Positions 51,690 to 60,952 are shown, counted from the stretch's first letter. The stretch is 64,000 nt of DNA from JAEWSN01 sp942493335 (GCA_942493335.1 OW818693.1:2170001-2234000), one strand, 5' to 3'. The notes: a model not told the origin generated them from the letters alone. Program-made: numbers and translations.

Positions 51690-52481
51690 TCATGACAGAA
51701 ACAAGGCGACCAGCCAGCCAAGGCCGCGTGCAGCCATCCGTTTGAGCGGATTGGCACGATAAGGGACATAGTAACAGCATTTCCGTTCGAGCCAACCTTT
51801 CTGCAGCCAGAACCGACCATCCGCGGTGGACTCGAGTTCCTTCTCCTTGCGCCAGCATCGCTGCTGGACCCGGAAAGCCAATAGGGAATAAAAGGAAGGA
51901 CGGCATATTTTCCCACGCATCCAGACCCGGATGATTTCACGGGCCTCTTTGTCCATCCTTCCCGCATAGGCCGATTCAGTCTCGGTTGCAGGCATTCTTG
52001 CCCCCATCCGCACTTTCATGGAACCGACAACTGTCATTCCCCAGGTACCGAAGGCGGTTTTCATTGTCCGAAGCGCATGCCCGGATGACCCCATCCCGGC
52101 CGTTGTGTATACGAAGGCGATCTTCCCGGGCAAACCGGGGCGGTGGCAGTTGTAGGCCATGCGATCAATCCAGTTCTTCACGGTCCCGCTCACATCCTCG
52201 ACATAAACCGGGCTTCCCAGCAGGATGACATCCGCCTTGTGCATCCGTTCGAAGATGGCAAGTGCTTCATCCTGCAGCGGACAGGCGTCCTCGCTCCGAT
52301 CGAAACAGAGACGGCATCCCCGGCAGATACCCAACGGCTGCGCCGATAGACGGACACGCTCAATCTCTGCTTCAGCCCCCGCATCTGCGGCCGCCTTTGT
52401 GATGGCGCACTCCAGCAGGCCTGCTGCCGTTTCCGTGTTGCCGCCAGCCCGCCCGCTTCCCGTGATGGACAAGACCTTCAT
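51690..52481 (-). CDS. NADPH-dependent FMN reductase-family protein with C-terminal extension
   Basis: 263 residues. KVLSITGSGRAGGNTETAAGLL is the flavodoxin-like FMN loop, CRGCRLCFDRSEDACPLQDE is the iron-sulfur-flavoprotein-like cysteine region, and LLGSPVYVEDVSGTVKNWIDR is the family signature. The last 70 residues are an extension with Cys pair KCCYYV and a C-terminal hydrophobic tail (LGWLVALFL). Possibly a membrane-attached flavin reductase. GGAGGG precedes ATG 52481. Confidence 0.82.
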   Translation of the reverse strand: MKVLSITGSGRAGGNTETAAGLLECAITKAAADAGAEAEIERVRLSAQPLGICRGCRLCFDRSEDACPLQDEALAIFERMHKADVILLGSPVYVEDVSGTVKNWIDRMAYNCHRPGLPGKIAFVYTTAGMGSSGHALRTMKTAFGTWGMTVVGSMKVRMGARMPATETESAYAGRMDKEAREIIRVWMRGKICRPSFYSLLAFRVQQRCWRKEKELESTADGRFWLQKGWLERKCCYYVPYRANPLKRMAARGLGWLVALFLS

Positions 52482-52628
52482 ATACAAACCCTCCGGCTCC
52501 GTTTCCGGTATTTCCCGCATATCCGACATTATCGCCTTCAATCTGCATATGAAGCATCACAGGCATTTTCGCCATCATTATGCATAGAAGGCACCATTTG
52601 TATTTCCGCCATCATTCTATCATGTTGG

Positions 52629-52657
52629 TTGACAAGCAGGATGTCCGGGATTAAGAT
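52629..52657 (+). promoter_or_regulatory. Promoter of the glycyl radical enzyme operon
   Basis: TTGACA (52629-52634), 17 bases, TAAGAT (52652-52657), perfectly spaced. The LacI operator begins 12 bases after the -10 box. Confidence 0.7.
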
Positions 52658-52669
52658 GGTTTTGGCATT

Positions 52670-52685
52670 ACATTATCGTTAATGT
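52670..52685. promoter_or_regulatory. LacI-type operator, copy 1 (glycyl radical operon)
   Basis: ACATTATCGTTAATGT, a 16-bp palindrome (ACATTA-TCGT-TAATGT), identical to the copy at 59093-59108. Both lie just after promoters, the usual position of LacI-family repressor sites, and a LacI gene lies between. Confidence 0.8.
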
Positions 52686-52755
52686 CACAATGATTTCATG
52701 AAGTGTGATGCAGGACCAGCAGAAGGATTCGGAGCGGAAAGGCAGGAAGCGGAAC

Positions 52756-53634
52756 ATGGGAACAAAGGGAACGGTCTTCGATGTCCGGCAATTCTCCGTC
52801 TTCGACGGGTATGGCATCCGTACGACCGTTTTCCTGAAGGGCTGTCCTCTCCGCTGCCAATGGTGCCACAATCCGGAAGGTCTCGCCTTTCATCCCCAGC
52901 TGCTCGTGAACCGTAACGCCTGCACGCATTGCGGAAAATGTGAAACTGTTTGTCCGATGAAGGACAACCCGACAACGCCTCTTCCCTCGACATCCTGCCG
53001 TCAATGCGGCACCTGCATCCGGGCATGTCCCCGACATCTGCGTCGGATGTGCGGACGCGAATGGGATGCCGGCGAACTGGCCGATCTGCTGTTGGAGGAT
53101 CGGGAATACTTCGCCCAGGTGAAGGGCGGCGTCACGTTTTCCGGCGGAGAACCGCTTGCCCAACCGGACTTTTTGCTGGATGTCCTCGAACGGCTGGACG
53201 GAGTCGACAAGGCTGTCGAAACCTCCGGATTCTGTTCGTCCTCCGTATTTCAGTCCATTGCCGCCCGGCTTGATTTGGTCCAGATGGATCTGAAGCTGAT
53301 GGATCCTGATCTGCACCTGCACTACACCGGCCAAAGCAACAGCCTCATCCTGGAAAATCTCGCTTTTCTGAAGAGGGGATCCCTCCCTTTCATCATCCGA
53401 ATTCCGCTCATACCCGGCGTGACGGATACGATGGACAATCTCGTCCGCACTGCGGACATACTTGAAGACGCAAAGAGCCTCGTCCGCGTCGAACTGCTTC
53501 CTTACCACTACACGGCAGGCGCAAAGTACAACCTGGCCGGGCGGATCTATGTGCCCGAGTTCGACGTCTCCCGGAAACCGGATGCCAATCCGACATTCTT
53601 CACGGACAGAGGCATCCCCTGTGTCCTTTTCTGA
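52756..53634 (+). CDS. Glycyl radical enzyme activase (radical SAM)
   Basis: 292 residues. CPLRCQWCHNPEG carries the radical SAM CxxxCxxC (C30, C34, C37). An inserted ferredoxin-like domain has two four-Cys groups: CTHCGKCETVCP (C56-C66) and CRQCGTCIRACP (C81-C91). GGVTFSGGEPLAQPDF is the SAM-binding segment. It abstracts hydrogen from the glycine of the enzyme encoded next. ATG 52756 follows AGGAAG; an upstream in-frame ATG lacks a ribosome site. Upstream is the LacI operator. Confidence 0.93.
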   Translation: MGTKGTVFDVRQFSVFDGYGIRTTVFLKGCPLRCQWCHNPEGLAFHPQLLVNRNACTHCGKCETVCPMKDNPTTPLPSTSCRQCGTCIRACPRHLRRMCGREWDAGELADLLLEDREYFAQVKGGVTFSGGEPLAQPDFLLDVLERLDGVDKAVETSGFCSSSVFQSIAARLDLVQMDLKLMDPDLHLHYTGQSNSLILENLAFLKRGSLPFIIRIPLIPGVTDTMDNLVRTADILEDAKSLVRVELLPYHYTAGAKYNLAGRIYVPEFDVSRKPDANPTFFTDRGIPCVLF

Positions 53635-53703
53635 TCGGCATGATTCCATTGTGCCTTTATCCGAACGATTCAACTCCATGTCTTCATTTTGAAAGGAGTC
53701 CCC

Positions 53704-55776
53704 ATGCAGGAACGCATCGCCACCCTCTACGACCATTTCATCACACGGAAGACCCACCATGCGAACCGGACGGCGTCTTCCGACAAAGAGGCGCTTGCCC
53801 GCGGGTATGCCCGCGACGGTCTCTCCGACATGAAGCGGACCGCCCTGCGCCTCCGCTGGATGCTCGAGCATGAAACGCCAGTCGTCCTGCAGGAAGAGCG
53901 GATCACGATCACCCGGACCCTTTCCACCGTGCCTGAAATCCTGACACAGGAAGAATGGGAAGGTCTTCGCGGTTCATACTACATTCATGAAGCAGGGAAA
54001 ATCTGCAATGTCTGTCCGGATTATGCCAGCCTTGTCCGACAAGGCTTTACAGACAGACGGAAAACAGTCGGTCTGGCTCTGGAGCATGCTAAACGGGAAG
54101 AAGACCTGGATGGCATTGAATACCTGACCGCAACGCTGGACGTCATGGAAAGTCTGGAAGCATTCGCCGCACGTTATGGCGCCGAGGCGCGACGCGTAGG
54201 CAACGAGGGTTTGGCGGAAACCTTTTCCCGCATCCCCATGGAGAGTCCCCGGACCTTCCGCGAAGCGCTCCAATTCTTCCGTCTCCTCCACTTTGGACTC
54301 TGGTGCAGCGGAAACTATCACAATACCATCGGCCGATTCGACCAGTACATGCTCCCGTATTTGAAGCAAGATCTGGATGCGGGTCTACTGACGCCCGACA
54401 CCGCCCTTGAGCTGGTCGAGGAGTTTTTCCTCTCCTTCAACAAGGACAGTGACCTGTATCCCGGCATGCAGCAGGGCGACAACGGTCAGAGTCTTGTTCT
54501 GGGGGGACTGGACCTGGACGGGCGGGACACATTCAACCTTCTGTCGGACCTGTGTCTCAAGGCCTGCATGGACCTGCGGCTGATCGACCCGAAGATCAAC
54601 CTTCGCGTCCATACGCACACGCCGATGCCGCAGTACGAGCAGGCCACGCATCTGACTAAACTCGGTCTTGGCTTTCCGCAGTACACCTGCGACGATGTCG
54701 CCATAACCGCCCTGATGCAATGGGGATACGAGCCGGAGGACGCCTATGATTACGCGATGGCGGCCTGCTGGGAGCTCATCATCCCCGGACGCGGGCTGGA
54801 CATTCCCAACATTGCGGCCCTGTCCTTTGCGGACGCGCTGATGGAAACCATGACGGACCTGCCTACCCTCCCGAATTTCGAAGCCGTGATGCTCCGCATG
54901 AAAGCCGCCATCGAACGGCAGGCGGAACAGATCTGCGGATCTCTTGGGAATCTGTACCTCGAACCCTCCCCGCTGCTCTCCCTGATGATGGACGGGTGCG
55001 TGGATCGCGCCCGTGATGCATCTTCCGGATGCCGTTACAACAACTACGGCATCCATGGAACCGGTCTTTCCACCGCGGTCGATTCGCTGGCAGCCATCCG
55101 GAATTACGTCTTCGACGAAAAGCGACTTACGGCGGAAGAACTGCTGGAGATCCTGAAACGGAACTACGAAGGGAATGAAGCCCTGATGTACGAATGGCGG
55201 GAGGAGGGACCGAAGTTCGGAAACGACTCCCACATGGATGATTCCCTCGCCTGCCGCTTGCTGGACTGGTTTGCCGATGCCTTGCAGGGGCGGACCAACG
55301 ACCGCGGCGGCATGTTCCGGCCGGGTACAGGGTCTGCGATGTATTATCTCTGGCATTCGCGGGAGGTCGGAGCCACACCGGATGGCAGGAAGGCCGGGGA
55401 CCCGCTGGCCGCAAACTATTCGCCGAGTCTGTCCGGTCACTGCAAAGGCCCCGTTTCCATCCTGAAATCCTTCGCCAAGCCGGCACTCGTACGCGTTGCA
55501 AACGGCGGACCGCTGACCCTTGAACTGCATGACTCTGTTTTCCGCAATGAGGAAAGCATCGGAAAAGTCGCCCGTTTCGTCCGCTCCTATTTCGAATTGG
55601 GTGGCCTGCAGATGCAGATCAATGCCGTCAACCGGGACACACTGCAGGATGCGAAGGCGCACCCGGAGAAGCACCGGGACCTCATCGTCCGGGTGTGGGG
55701 GTGGAGCGGGCATTTCGTGGAGTTGGACGAAGCGTACCAGGATCACATCCTGAAACGGATGGAATGGGTGATATGA
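53704..55776 (+). CDS. Glycyl radical enzyme of unassigned function (PFL-like)
   Basis: 690 residues. Catalytic Cys355 in AMAACWELIIPG and glycyl radical Gly666 in RVWGWSGHFVELDEAYQDHIL are both present, so the enzyme should be active. The loops differ from canonical ones (GCVE and RVAGYSA): ACWE and RVWGWSG. Length is short for the family (usual 750-900), so this is a compact subgroup. Known family reactions are C-C, C-N, C-O and C-S lyases, dehydratases or decarboxylases. Its substrate may be a sugar-derived polyol or acid given the regulon with an arabinofuranosidase (inference). AAAGGAG precedes the ATG; the activase is 69 bases upstream. Confidence 0.9.
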   Translation: MQERIATLYDHFITRKTHHANRTASSDKEALARGYARDGLSDMKRTALRLRWMLEHETPVVLQEERITITRTLSTVPEILTQEEWEGLRGSYYIHEAGKICNVCPDYASLVRQGFTDRRKTVGLALEHAKREEDLDGIEYLTATLDVMESLEAFAARYGAEARRVGNEGLAETFSRIPMESPRTFREALQFFRLLHFGLWCSGNYHNTIGRFDQYMLPYLKQDLDAGLLTPDTALELVEEFFLSFNKDSDLYPGMQQGDNGQSLVLGGLDLDGRDTFNLLSDLCLKACMDLRLIDPKINLRVHTHTPMPQYEQATHLTKLGLGFPQYTCDDVAITALMQWGYEPEDAYDYAMAACWELIIPGRGLDIPNIAALSFADALMETMTDLPTLPNFEAVMLRMKAAIERQAEQICGSLGNLYLEPSPLLSLMMDGCVDRARDASSGCRYNNYGIHGTGLSTAVDSLAAIRNYVFDEKRLTAEELLEILKRNYEGNEALMYEWREEGPKFGNDSHMDDSLACRLLDWFADALQGRTNDRGGMFRPGTGSAMYYLWHSREVGATPDGRKAGDPLAANYSPSLSGHCKGPVSILKSFAKPALVRVANGGPLTLELHDSVFRNEESIGKVARFVRSYFELGGLQMQINAVNRDTLQDAKAHPEKHRDLIVRVWGWSGHFVELDEAYQDHILKRMEWVI

Positions 55777-55909
55777 TAAGGAAGGTCGGGAAATGGCGAG
55801 AAGAGGAGGCAAACCGGGAAATGACCGTCGGAGCGGGAACGGTATACAATCCGTTATGTCGTTGGAACTGGGGAGTCAATCGGAAATGGAAACGCACCTC
55901 CGGCTGTCC

Positions 55910-56941
55910 TCAGATCCTTTCGCGAACCGTGTCCCCGTCGACAAGTGCCGTGTCGATGACCACCTGCTCATACCCGTCGACCGCAGACTCCCCCTTGATC
56001 CGGCGGAGCAGGATGTCAACCGCGGTCGTGGACATGCGCGCCTTGTAGCTGCTGATGGTGCTAAGCCGATGCGGGATGGCAAGCCGGGACTGGATGTGAT
56101 CGAAGCCGATGAGGGAGAAATCGCGGCCGATGGAAAAACCTTTCTTCTCCAGACACGCCCATGCTGCCCAGGCGATCATGTCGCTGAAGGCGAAGATGGC
56201 GGTGAAAGCAGGTTTCTGATCCAGTGCCTCCTGCAGGACACTCTCACAGCCATCCGCCGTCGCAGGAACTTCCTTTACATACCTCGAACGAAAGGGGATT
56301 CCGTGTTCGTGAAGGGCCTGCCGATAGCCTTCCAGCCGCTCCTTCGCACTGCTGATGAAGGCGGGTCCATTGAGCATCAGAATGTCACGATGGCCCATCC
56401 CGATGAGGCGGGAAACCGCCTGATACCCGCCAAGACGGTCGTTGCACACGACATAGTCGGTGTCGATTCCCGGAAAATGCCGGCCGATGAGGACAAAGGG
56501 CACACCTGTCTCCTTGAGATAACGAAGGTTGCCGTCATTCTCCTGGGTAGGGCACAGGATGATCCCGTCGACCTGCTTGTTGAGCGCAGCCTGGATGGCC
56601 TGAAGTTCCACCCCGCTGTCCTCGTTCGTGTTGATCAGGAAGGTGATGTAGCCGAATTTACGGGCATACTCTTCGATTTCCTTCATCATGATCGAGAAAT
56701 GCGGGTTGGATACATCACCGAGGATGACCCCGATCGTGTTCGTGTAGCCAAGACGGAGCGAACTGGCCAACATGTTCGGGGCATGGTTCATTTCCCGGGC
56801 AATCCGCTTGATCATCTTCCGCGTATCGGCCGAGATGTCGTCCTTGTCCCTGAGTGCCCGTGATACCGTGTTCACACTGTAGCCGGTCGCTACTGCGATA
56901 TCCTTGAGGGTTGCCGTTTTCCTCTTCGTTTCGTAGCCCAT
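55910..56941 (-). CDS. LacI-family transcriptional regulator
   Basis: 343 residues. TLKDIAVATGYSVNTVSRALRDKDDISADTRKMI (in pieces) is the LacI helix-turn-helix, YTNTIGVILGDVSNPHFS begins the periplasmic-binding-protein-like sensor, and DFSLIGFDHI and STISSYKARM are standard C-terminal motifs. It binds a sugar or derivative and should control the two ACATTATCGTTAATGT sites on either side. The start at 56941 has only a weak ribosome site (GGCGG). Convergent with the glycyl radical enzyme gene; no terminator seen between. Confidence 0.9.
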   Translation of the reverse strand: MGYETKRKTATLKDIAVATGYSVNTVSRALRDKDDISADTRKMIKRIAREMNHAPNMLASSLRLGYTNTIGVILGDVSNPHFSIMMKEIEEYARKFGYITFLINTNEDSGVELQAIQAALNKQVDGIILCPTQENDGNLRYLKETGVPFVLIGRHFPGIDTDYVVCNDRLGGYQAVSRLIGMGHRDILMLNGPAFISSAKERLEGYRQALHEHGIPFRSRYVKEVPATADGCESVLQEALDQKPAFTAIFAFSDMIAWAAWACLEKKGFSIGRDFSLIGFDHIQSRLAIPHRLSTISSYKARMSTTAVDILLRRIKGESAVDGYEQVVIDTALVDGDTVRERI

Positions 56942-57120
56942 GTGCCGCCATCCCGTCCACGGCCGTTCATTCGGCCCATCAAGTCTATCCATGCAAAGAA
57001 CATGGTATCAGCAGGAATCGACGATGTCCAGCCAGAAGCGGAAACACATGCGGCTGGTTCCGTGAAGGAACCTCGTGCCTTCACGACCGTTCGCTTTTAC
57101 GCATGGGACAACCGTGACGC

Positions 57121-57140
57121 AGTTCTGTTGCAGCAGAACT
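57121..57140. other. Inverted repeat upstream of the LacI gene
   Basis: AGTTCTG, 6 bases, CAGAACT. It lies 180 bases upstream of LacI and 55 bases after the ABC exporter gene; it could be an operator or part of the exporter's terminator. The remaining 250 bases here hold no gene. Confidence 0.3.
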
Positions 57141-57193
57141 ATACTGTATTTTTACGAGATGTTTCTGATGCGACGAAACTGCCCCGTTATTTC

Positions 57194-58843
57194 TCAGACT
57201 TGTTCCGTTGCGGTAGAACCGACCAGCCGAATGACATTGTCGCAGAAAGCGTGGAAATTCTCACGATGCGATACGGATAGAATCGTATAGCCCTTGTCGG
57301 CCACCAGTTCGTGCAGTTTCCTGCACAGGAGCGTTTCCGTCGCTTCATCCACACTGGAAGTGGCTTCATCCAGCACGAGGAATTTCCTCCCCGACAGGAT
57401 GGCCATGGCCATGGCAAACCGCTGCTTCTCCCCGCCGGAAACATCCTGCGCATCATCGGAGAAGACATGGTCCAGCCCTTCCGCCAGCGTATCCATCAAG
57501 GGTCCGAGTGCAACCGCATCCAGTGCCTCCCGGATTTCCAGGTCGGATGCCTGTGGATTCACATGCAGGAAATTGTTCCGGATGGTATCGTGGAAAAGGA
57601 AGGGAAACTGCTGCACTACGGCAATGTGGCTGCGATACCAGTCCAGTCGGAGGGTGTTGACATCCTGGCCGTCAAGCAGCAGGGTTCCGTCTGCCGGCCT
57701 TTCGATGCGGGTGACGAGATCGAGCAGCGTCGTCTTCCCGATGCCACTGGTCCCGCAGATGCCCGTCCACTCCCCTTTCGGGACGACCAGGTTCACATCA
57801 TGCAGGATTTCCCTTTCATCGTTGTACCGGAATGAGAGATGGCTGACCCGCAGCTCCTTGTCCAGAAAGCCTTTCGGGCTCTCTCCCTCGATATCGGTTT
57901 CCTTGGGCAGCGTCCGGTATTGGAACAAAGGTTCGAAGGTGGCAAGCTGTTTGCCAAAGTTCAGATTCGCCGACATCAGGCCGTAGATGCCATTCTGGTA
58001 CTTCGTGATGAAGGCCAGGCTGCTGACGAGAATGCCGACGGTCATGTCCCCCTGCAGGATGCCGATGGCGGAGATGACGAATGCGATACCCACAAAAACC
58101 GCCATCAGGAACTGGGTGGCTACGGAACCCTGGAAGGACTCGATCAGGATTCCACGGCCGAAATACCGGCTCGCGCCATTGTACAGGTTTCGATATTGGT
58201 CGAGTACCTTTGCTTCGATCCCCAGCGTCTTGATCGCCTTGATCCCGCGGAAACTCTCAATGAGCATGGCCTGAATGGCATTGACCGCCCCGAAGAGGAT
58301 TTTGGAATAGGACTGCACGATCTTTTTGACGACAAGGGTGGGAAGGGTCAGCACCGGGATCAGAAGCAACTGCGACAGGGCCAGCAGGTGTGATGCGTTC
58401 CACAGATAGCCTAGCGCCACAAAGGCGGTCACAAGGGTTGCCGCTGTCTGCGGAATCGTATTGACCCACAGGTAGGCGTAGTCGATGGCGCTTCTTGAGC
58501 ACTCCGCCGCCAGCGTGGAGCTGTTTTTCTCGATATGGAACCGCATTGGCTGCCCCATGATGCGGTCGATGATGTCGCTGTTGATGACGAACGAGGCTTT
58601 CCTGCAGGTCATCGCACCCCAGTAGTTGTACACCGCATACAGGCTGCCCGAGAGAATGGGCAGCACCACGAAGACACCGGTTGCGACCATGATTCGGTTG
58701 AGCGCCCCATTGGGAATTTCCACATCGATGATGTGCCGCATGACCAATGGGGGAACAAGCGCGATCAGATCCACGAGAAGCGCGCAGAAGAAGGAAAACA
58801 GCATCGTTGTCGCATATTTTCGGATTTCATCCCGGATTCTCAT
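57194..58843 (-). CDS. Type I ABC exporter
   Basis: 549 residues. Six helices (about 10-300) then an ATPase with Walker A GTSGIGKTT, signature DVSGGEKQRFAMAMAIL and Walker B FLVLDEATSSVD. It is shorter than most exporters of its group and has no N-terminal peptidase or partner half, so it may form a homodimer. Its cargo is unknown; the absence of a nearby precursor peptide argues against bacteriocin export. Own promoter at 58903-58931. GGAGTGA precedes the ATG. Confidence 0.9.
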   Translation of the reverse strand: MRIRDEIRKYATTMLFSFFCALLVDLIALVPPLVMRHIIDVEIPNGALNRIMVATGVFVVLPILSGSLYAVYNYWGAMTCRKASFVINSDIIDRIMGQPMRFHIEKNSSTLAAECSRSAIDYAYLWVNTIPQTAATLVTAFVALGYLWNASHLLALSQLLLIPVLTLPTLVVKKIVQSYSKILFGAVNAIQAMLIESFRGIKAIKTLGIEAKVLDQYRNLYNGASRYFGRGILIESFQGSVATQFLMAVFVGIAFVISAIGILQGDMTVGILVSSLAFITKYQNGIYGLMSANLNFGKQLATFEPLFQYRTLPKETDIEGESPKGFLDKELRVSHLSFRYNDEREILHDVNLVVPKGEWTGICGTSGIGKTTLLDLVTRIERPADGTLLLDGQDVNTLRLDWYRSHIAVVQQFPFLFHDTIRNNFLHVNPQASDLEIREALDAVALGPLMDTLAEGLDHVFSDDAQDVSGGEKQRFAMAMAILSGRKFLVLDEATSSVDEATETLLCRKLHELVADKGYTILSVSHRENFHAFCDNVIRLVGSTATEQV

Positions 58844-58902
58844 AGTCGATCACTCCATGTATTCAATACAGGTGCAGGTTTCAACGGTTTTTTACCTGTC
58901 TA

Positions 58903-58931
58903 TTTATATGATATGTAAATCATTTTGTCAA
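58903..58931 (-). promoter_or_regulatory. Promoter of the ABC exporter
   Basis: On the minus strand TTGACA (58926-58931), 17 bases, TATAAA (58903-58908), in a strongly AT-rich stretch about 60 bases upstream of the start. Confidence 0.7.
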
Positions 58932-59057
58932 TCATCCCCATTCACATGCATTTCCACAATGGAAGAACGACGATGAACGGACAAGCATGGCACTGTGGGC
59001 TGGTCTCACCCGAATTCCGCGTTTTCAGTTCAATCCTTTTCAGTTCAGTCCTTTTCA

Positions 59058-59086
59058 TTGACAGCACAGGACGGCCGTGATACATT
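59058..59086 (+). promoter_or_regulatory. Promoter of the arabinofuranosidase gene
   Basis: TTGACA (59058-59063), 17 bases, TACATT (59081-59086). The LacI operator follows six bases after the -10 box and overlaps the likely transcript start. The 339-base gap around it also holds the divergent ABC exporter promoter. Confidence 0.65.
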
Positions 59087-59092
59087 GAATTT

Positions 59093-59108
59093 ACATTATC
59101 GTTAATGT
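59093..59108. promoter_or_regulatory. LacI-type operator, copy 2 (arabinofuranosidase)
   Basis: ACATTATCGTTAATGT, identical over 16 bases to the copy at 52670-52685 (17 counting the preceding T). Placement at the transcript start predicts direct repression of the arabinofuranosidase gene. Confidence 0.8.
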
Positions 59109-59182
59109 GCGTGCAATACGCTTCTCCAGCCAAATCACGGCAGACACCCACCTTTCCGAAAACAACCCCGCAGGAGGTATCC

Positions 59183-60679
59183 ATGAATCGCATCCGTCTT
59201 GTCTCCAGCGAATCGAAAGGCACCATCAATCCAAACCTGTACGGTCATTTTGCCGAACACATCGGCGGCGTCTTCTATGACGGCCTCTGGGTCGGAGAAG
59301 ATTCACCCGTGGAAAATGTTCGCGGCTTCCGTAAATCCCTGCTGGACAGCTTCAAAAAAATCGCACCGCCTGTCCTGCGCTGGCCGGGCGGCTGTTTTGC
59401 CGAAACGTACGACTGGCGGGACGGCATAGGTCCCCGAGAAACCCGCCCCACCCGTGTCAACTGGTGGTATTCTCACGACAAGCGGACAGAATCCAACCAG
59501 GTCGGCACGCATGAATTCATGGACTTCTGCCGGATGGTCGGCGCGGAACCTTACTTCGCCGCGAACATGACTTCCGTAAGTGCCTTGCACACCCGAAACT
59601 GGGTGGAATACTGCAACTTTCAGGAGGGGATGACGACCCTTTCCCGGGAACGTGCTGAAAATGGATCCCCTGAGCCTTTCAATGTGCAGTATTGGGGGAT
59701 CGGCAATGAAAACTGGGGCGGCGGCGGTCAGATGACCCCCGAGATGTGCGCCCGTGAATTCGTTCGCTATGCAACGATCTGCAACAGCATCGACAAGGGC
59801 AACCTCAGGTTCATCCTCTGCGGGGCGAATGGCCCGGATGTCGACTGGACCCGCCGCGTGATGCAGGAATGGAAGCGCCGGACCTGGGAGGAGTTTCCGA
59901 CCTACGGCATGAGCGTCCATTACTATTGCGGCACGGCCGGAGATCCCCGATTCTTCACCGAGGACGAATGGTACCTGCAGCTGTTCCAGGCCAACAGGAT
60001 GCAGAAGCTTCTGGATGATCACCGGGCCGCCATGGACGAGTTCGATCCGGAACGGAGAATCGGCCTGATTGTGGATGAATGGGGCTGCTGGCACAAGGAC
60101 GGATCCGGCCCGAGCAAGGGGTACAACCTTTTCGAGCAGCAGAGCAGCATGCGGGACGCGGTGGTCGCGGCCCTGACACTGAACCTCTTCAACAACCGCT
60201 GCGACACGGTCGCCATGGCCAATGTCGCCCAGCTCTGCAACAACCTGCACTCGCTGTATCTGGCCGGTGGGGAGCATTTCGTGGAAACGCCGAACTACCA
60301 CGTTTTTGACCTGTACCAGTCCCACAAGGGTGCCCGGCAGATCCATGCCATCAACGAATGCGGCACACTCGAACGGGAAGGGCAGCTTCCCATGGAAAAG
60401 GTTTCGGTTTCCGCTTCCATGCAGCCGGACGGCTCCGTCACAGTGACCCTCGCGAATCTTTCCATGACGGAGTCGGCGGACATCATCCTCTCCGGCGTCG
60501 ATCTGTGCCTGGACGGAAATGCCGTGATTCGGACGCTTGCGCACGAGGATGTGCATGCGCACAACAGCTTCGAAAACCCTTTCATGGTGCAGCCGAAACA
60601 GGGAAGCAGGGATTTCCGAGATGGAGACAGTGTGACAGTTCCGGCGGGAGGTATCGTTGCCATCGTGTTTGATCGCTGA
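59183..60679 (+). CDS. abfA: Alpha-L-arabinofuranosidase, GH51
   Basis: 498 residues, no signal peptide, so cytoplasmic. NPNLYGHFAEHIGGVFYDGLWVGEDSP (in pieces) and LRWPGGCFAETYDWRDGIGP are GH51 markers. The acid/base is E176 in YWGIGNENWGGGG and the nucleophile is E299 in LIVDEWGCW. It removes arabinofuranosyl side groups from imported arabino-oligosaccharides. AGGAGG precedes ATG 59183. Regulated by the LacI operator upstream; no arabinose isomerase or kinase gene is in the window. Confidence 0.95.
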   Translation: MNRIRLVSSESKGTINPNLYGHFAEHIGGVFYDGLWVGEDSPVENVRGFRKSLLDSFKKIAPPVLRWPGGCFAETYDWRDGIGPRETRPTRVNWWYSHDKRTESNQVGTHEFMDFCRMVGAEPYFAANMTSVSALHTRNWVEYCNFQEGMTTLSRERAENGSPEPFNVQYWGIGNENWGGGGQMTPEMCAREFVRYATICNSIDKGNLRFILCGANGPDVDWTRRVMQEWKRRTWEEFPTYGMSVHYYCGTAGDPRFFTEDEWYLQLFQANRMQKLLDDHRAAMDEFDPERRIGLIVDEWGCWHKDGSGPSKGYNLFEQQSSMRDAVVAALTLNLFNNRCDTVAMANVAQLCNNLHSLYLAGGEHFVETPNYHVFDLYQSHKGARQIHAINECGTLEREGQLPMEKVSVSASMQPDGSVTVTLANLSMTESADIILSGVDLCLDGNAVIRTLAHEDVHAHNSFENPFMVQPKQGSRDFRDGDSVTVPAGGIVAIVFDR

Positions 60680-60711
60680 GTTTCCAGAATTCTTCCTGTA
60701 CGAAACCAAGT

Positions 60712-60750
60712 GAACGGCAGACAGGGGCACAAGCCTTCTGTCTGCCGTTC
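60712..60750 (+). terminator. Terminator after the arabinofuranosidase gene
   Basis: GAACGGCAGACAG and CTGTCTGCCGTTC, a perfect 13-bp stem with a 13-base loop, followed by TTTA. It ends the gene and precedes a repeat array. Confidence 0.75.
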
Positions 60751-60755
60751 TTTAT

Positions 60756-60905
60756 GCGCGTCCAGCCTAGAATCACTTCGTTCTTGTATGTTTCAGCGCA
60801 TCTTTTCATACATCGCCGCGTTCCACTTTAGTTTCAGCGCATCCTGCCTTGAATCGTCTCGTTCCACTTTAGTTTCAGCGCATCATGCCTTGAATAGCCT
60901 CATAC
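60756..60905. repeat. 41-bp tandem repeat array
   Basis: Units at 60756-60795 (40 bases), 60796-60836 (41), 60837-60877 (41) and a partial unit to 60905. Each runs from GCGCATC to GTTTCA; units two to four share GCGCATCNTGCCTTGAAT-type blocks and CGTTCCACTTTAGTTTCA. No gene lies within; the array fills most of the gap between terminator and PadR promoter. Confidence 0.75.
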
Positions 60906-60952
60906 TTCCTCTGCCACAGCTCCATCTTTCTCCTCAACTTTTCGTCTTTCAC

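Noticed and set aside
54385..55812. 475-codon minus-strand frame opposite the glycyl radical enzyme
   Set aside because: Shadow of a gene with clear catalytic motifs.
57194..58843. Bacteriocin exporter
   Set aside because: No peptidase domain and no leader peptide with a double-glycine motif nearby.
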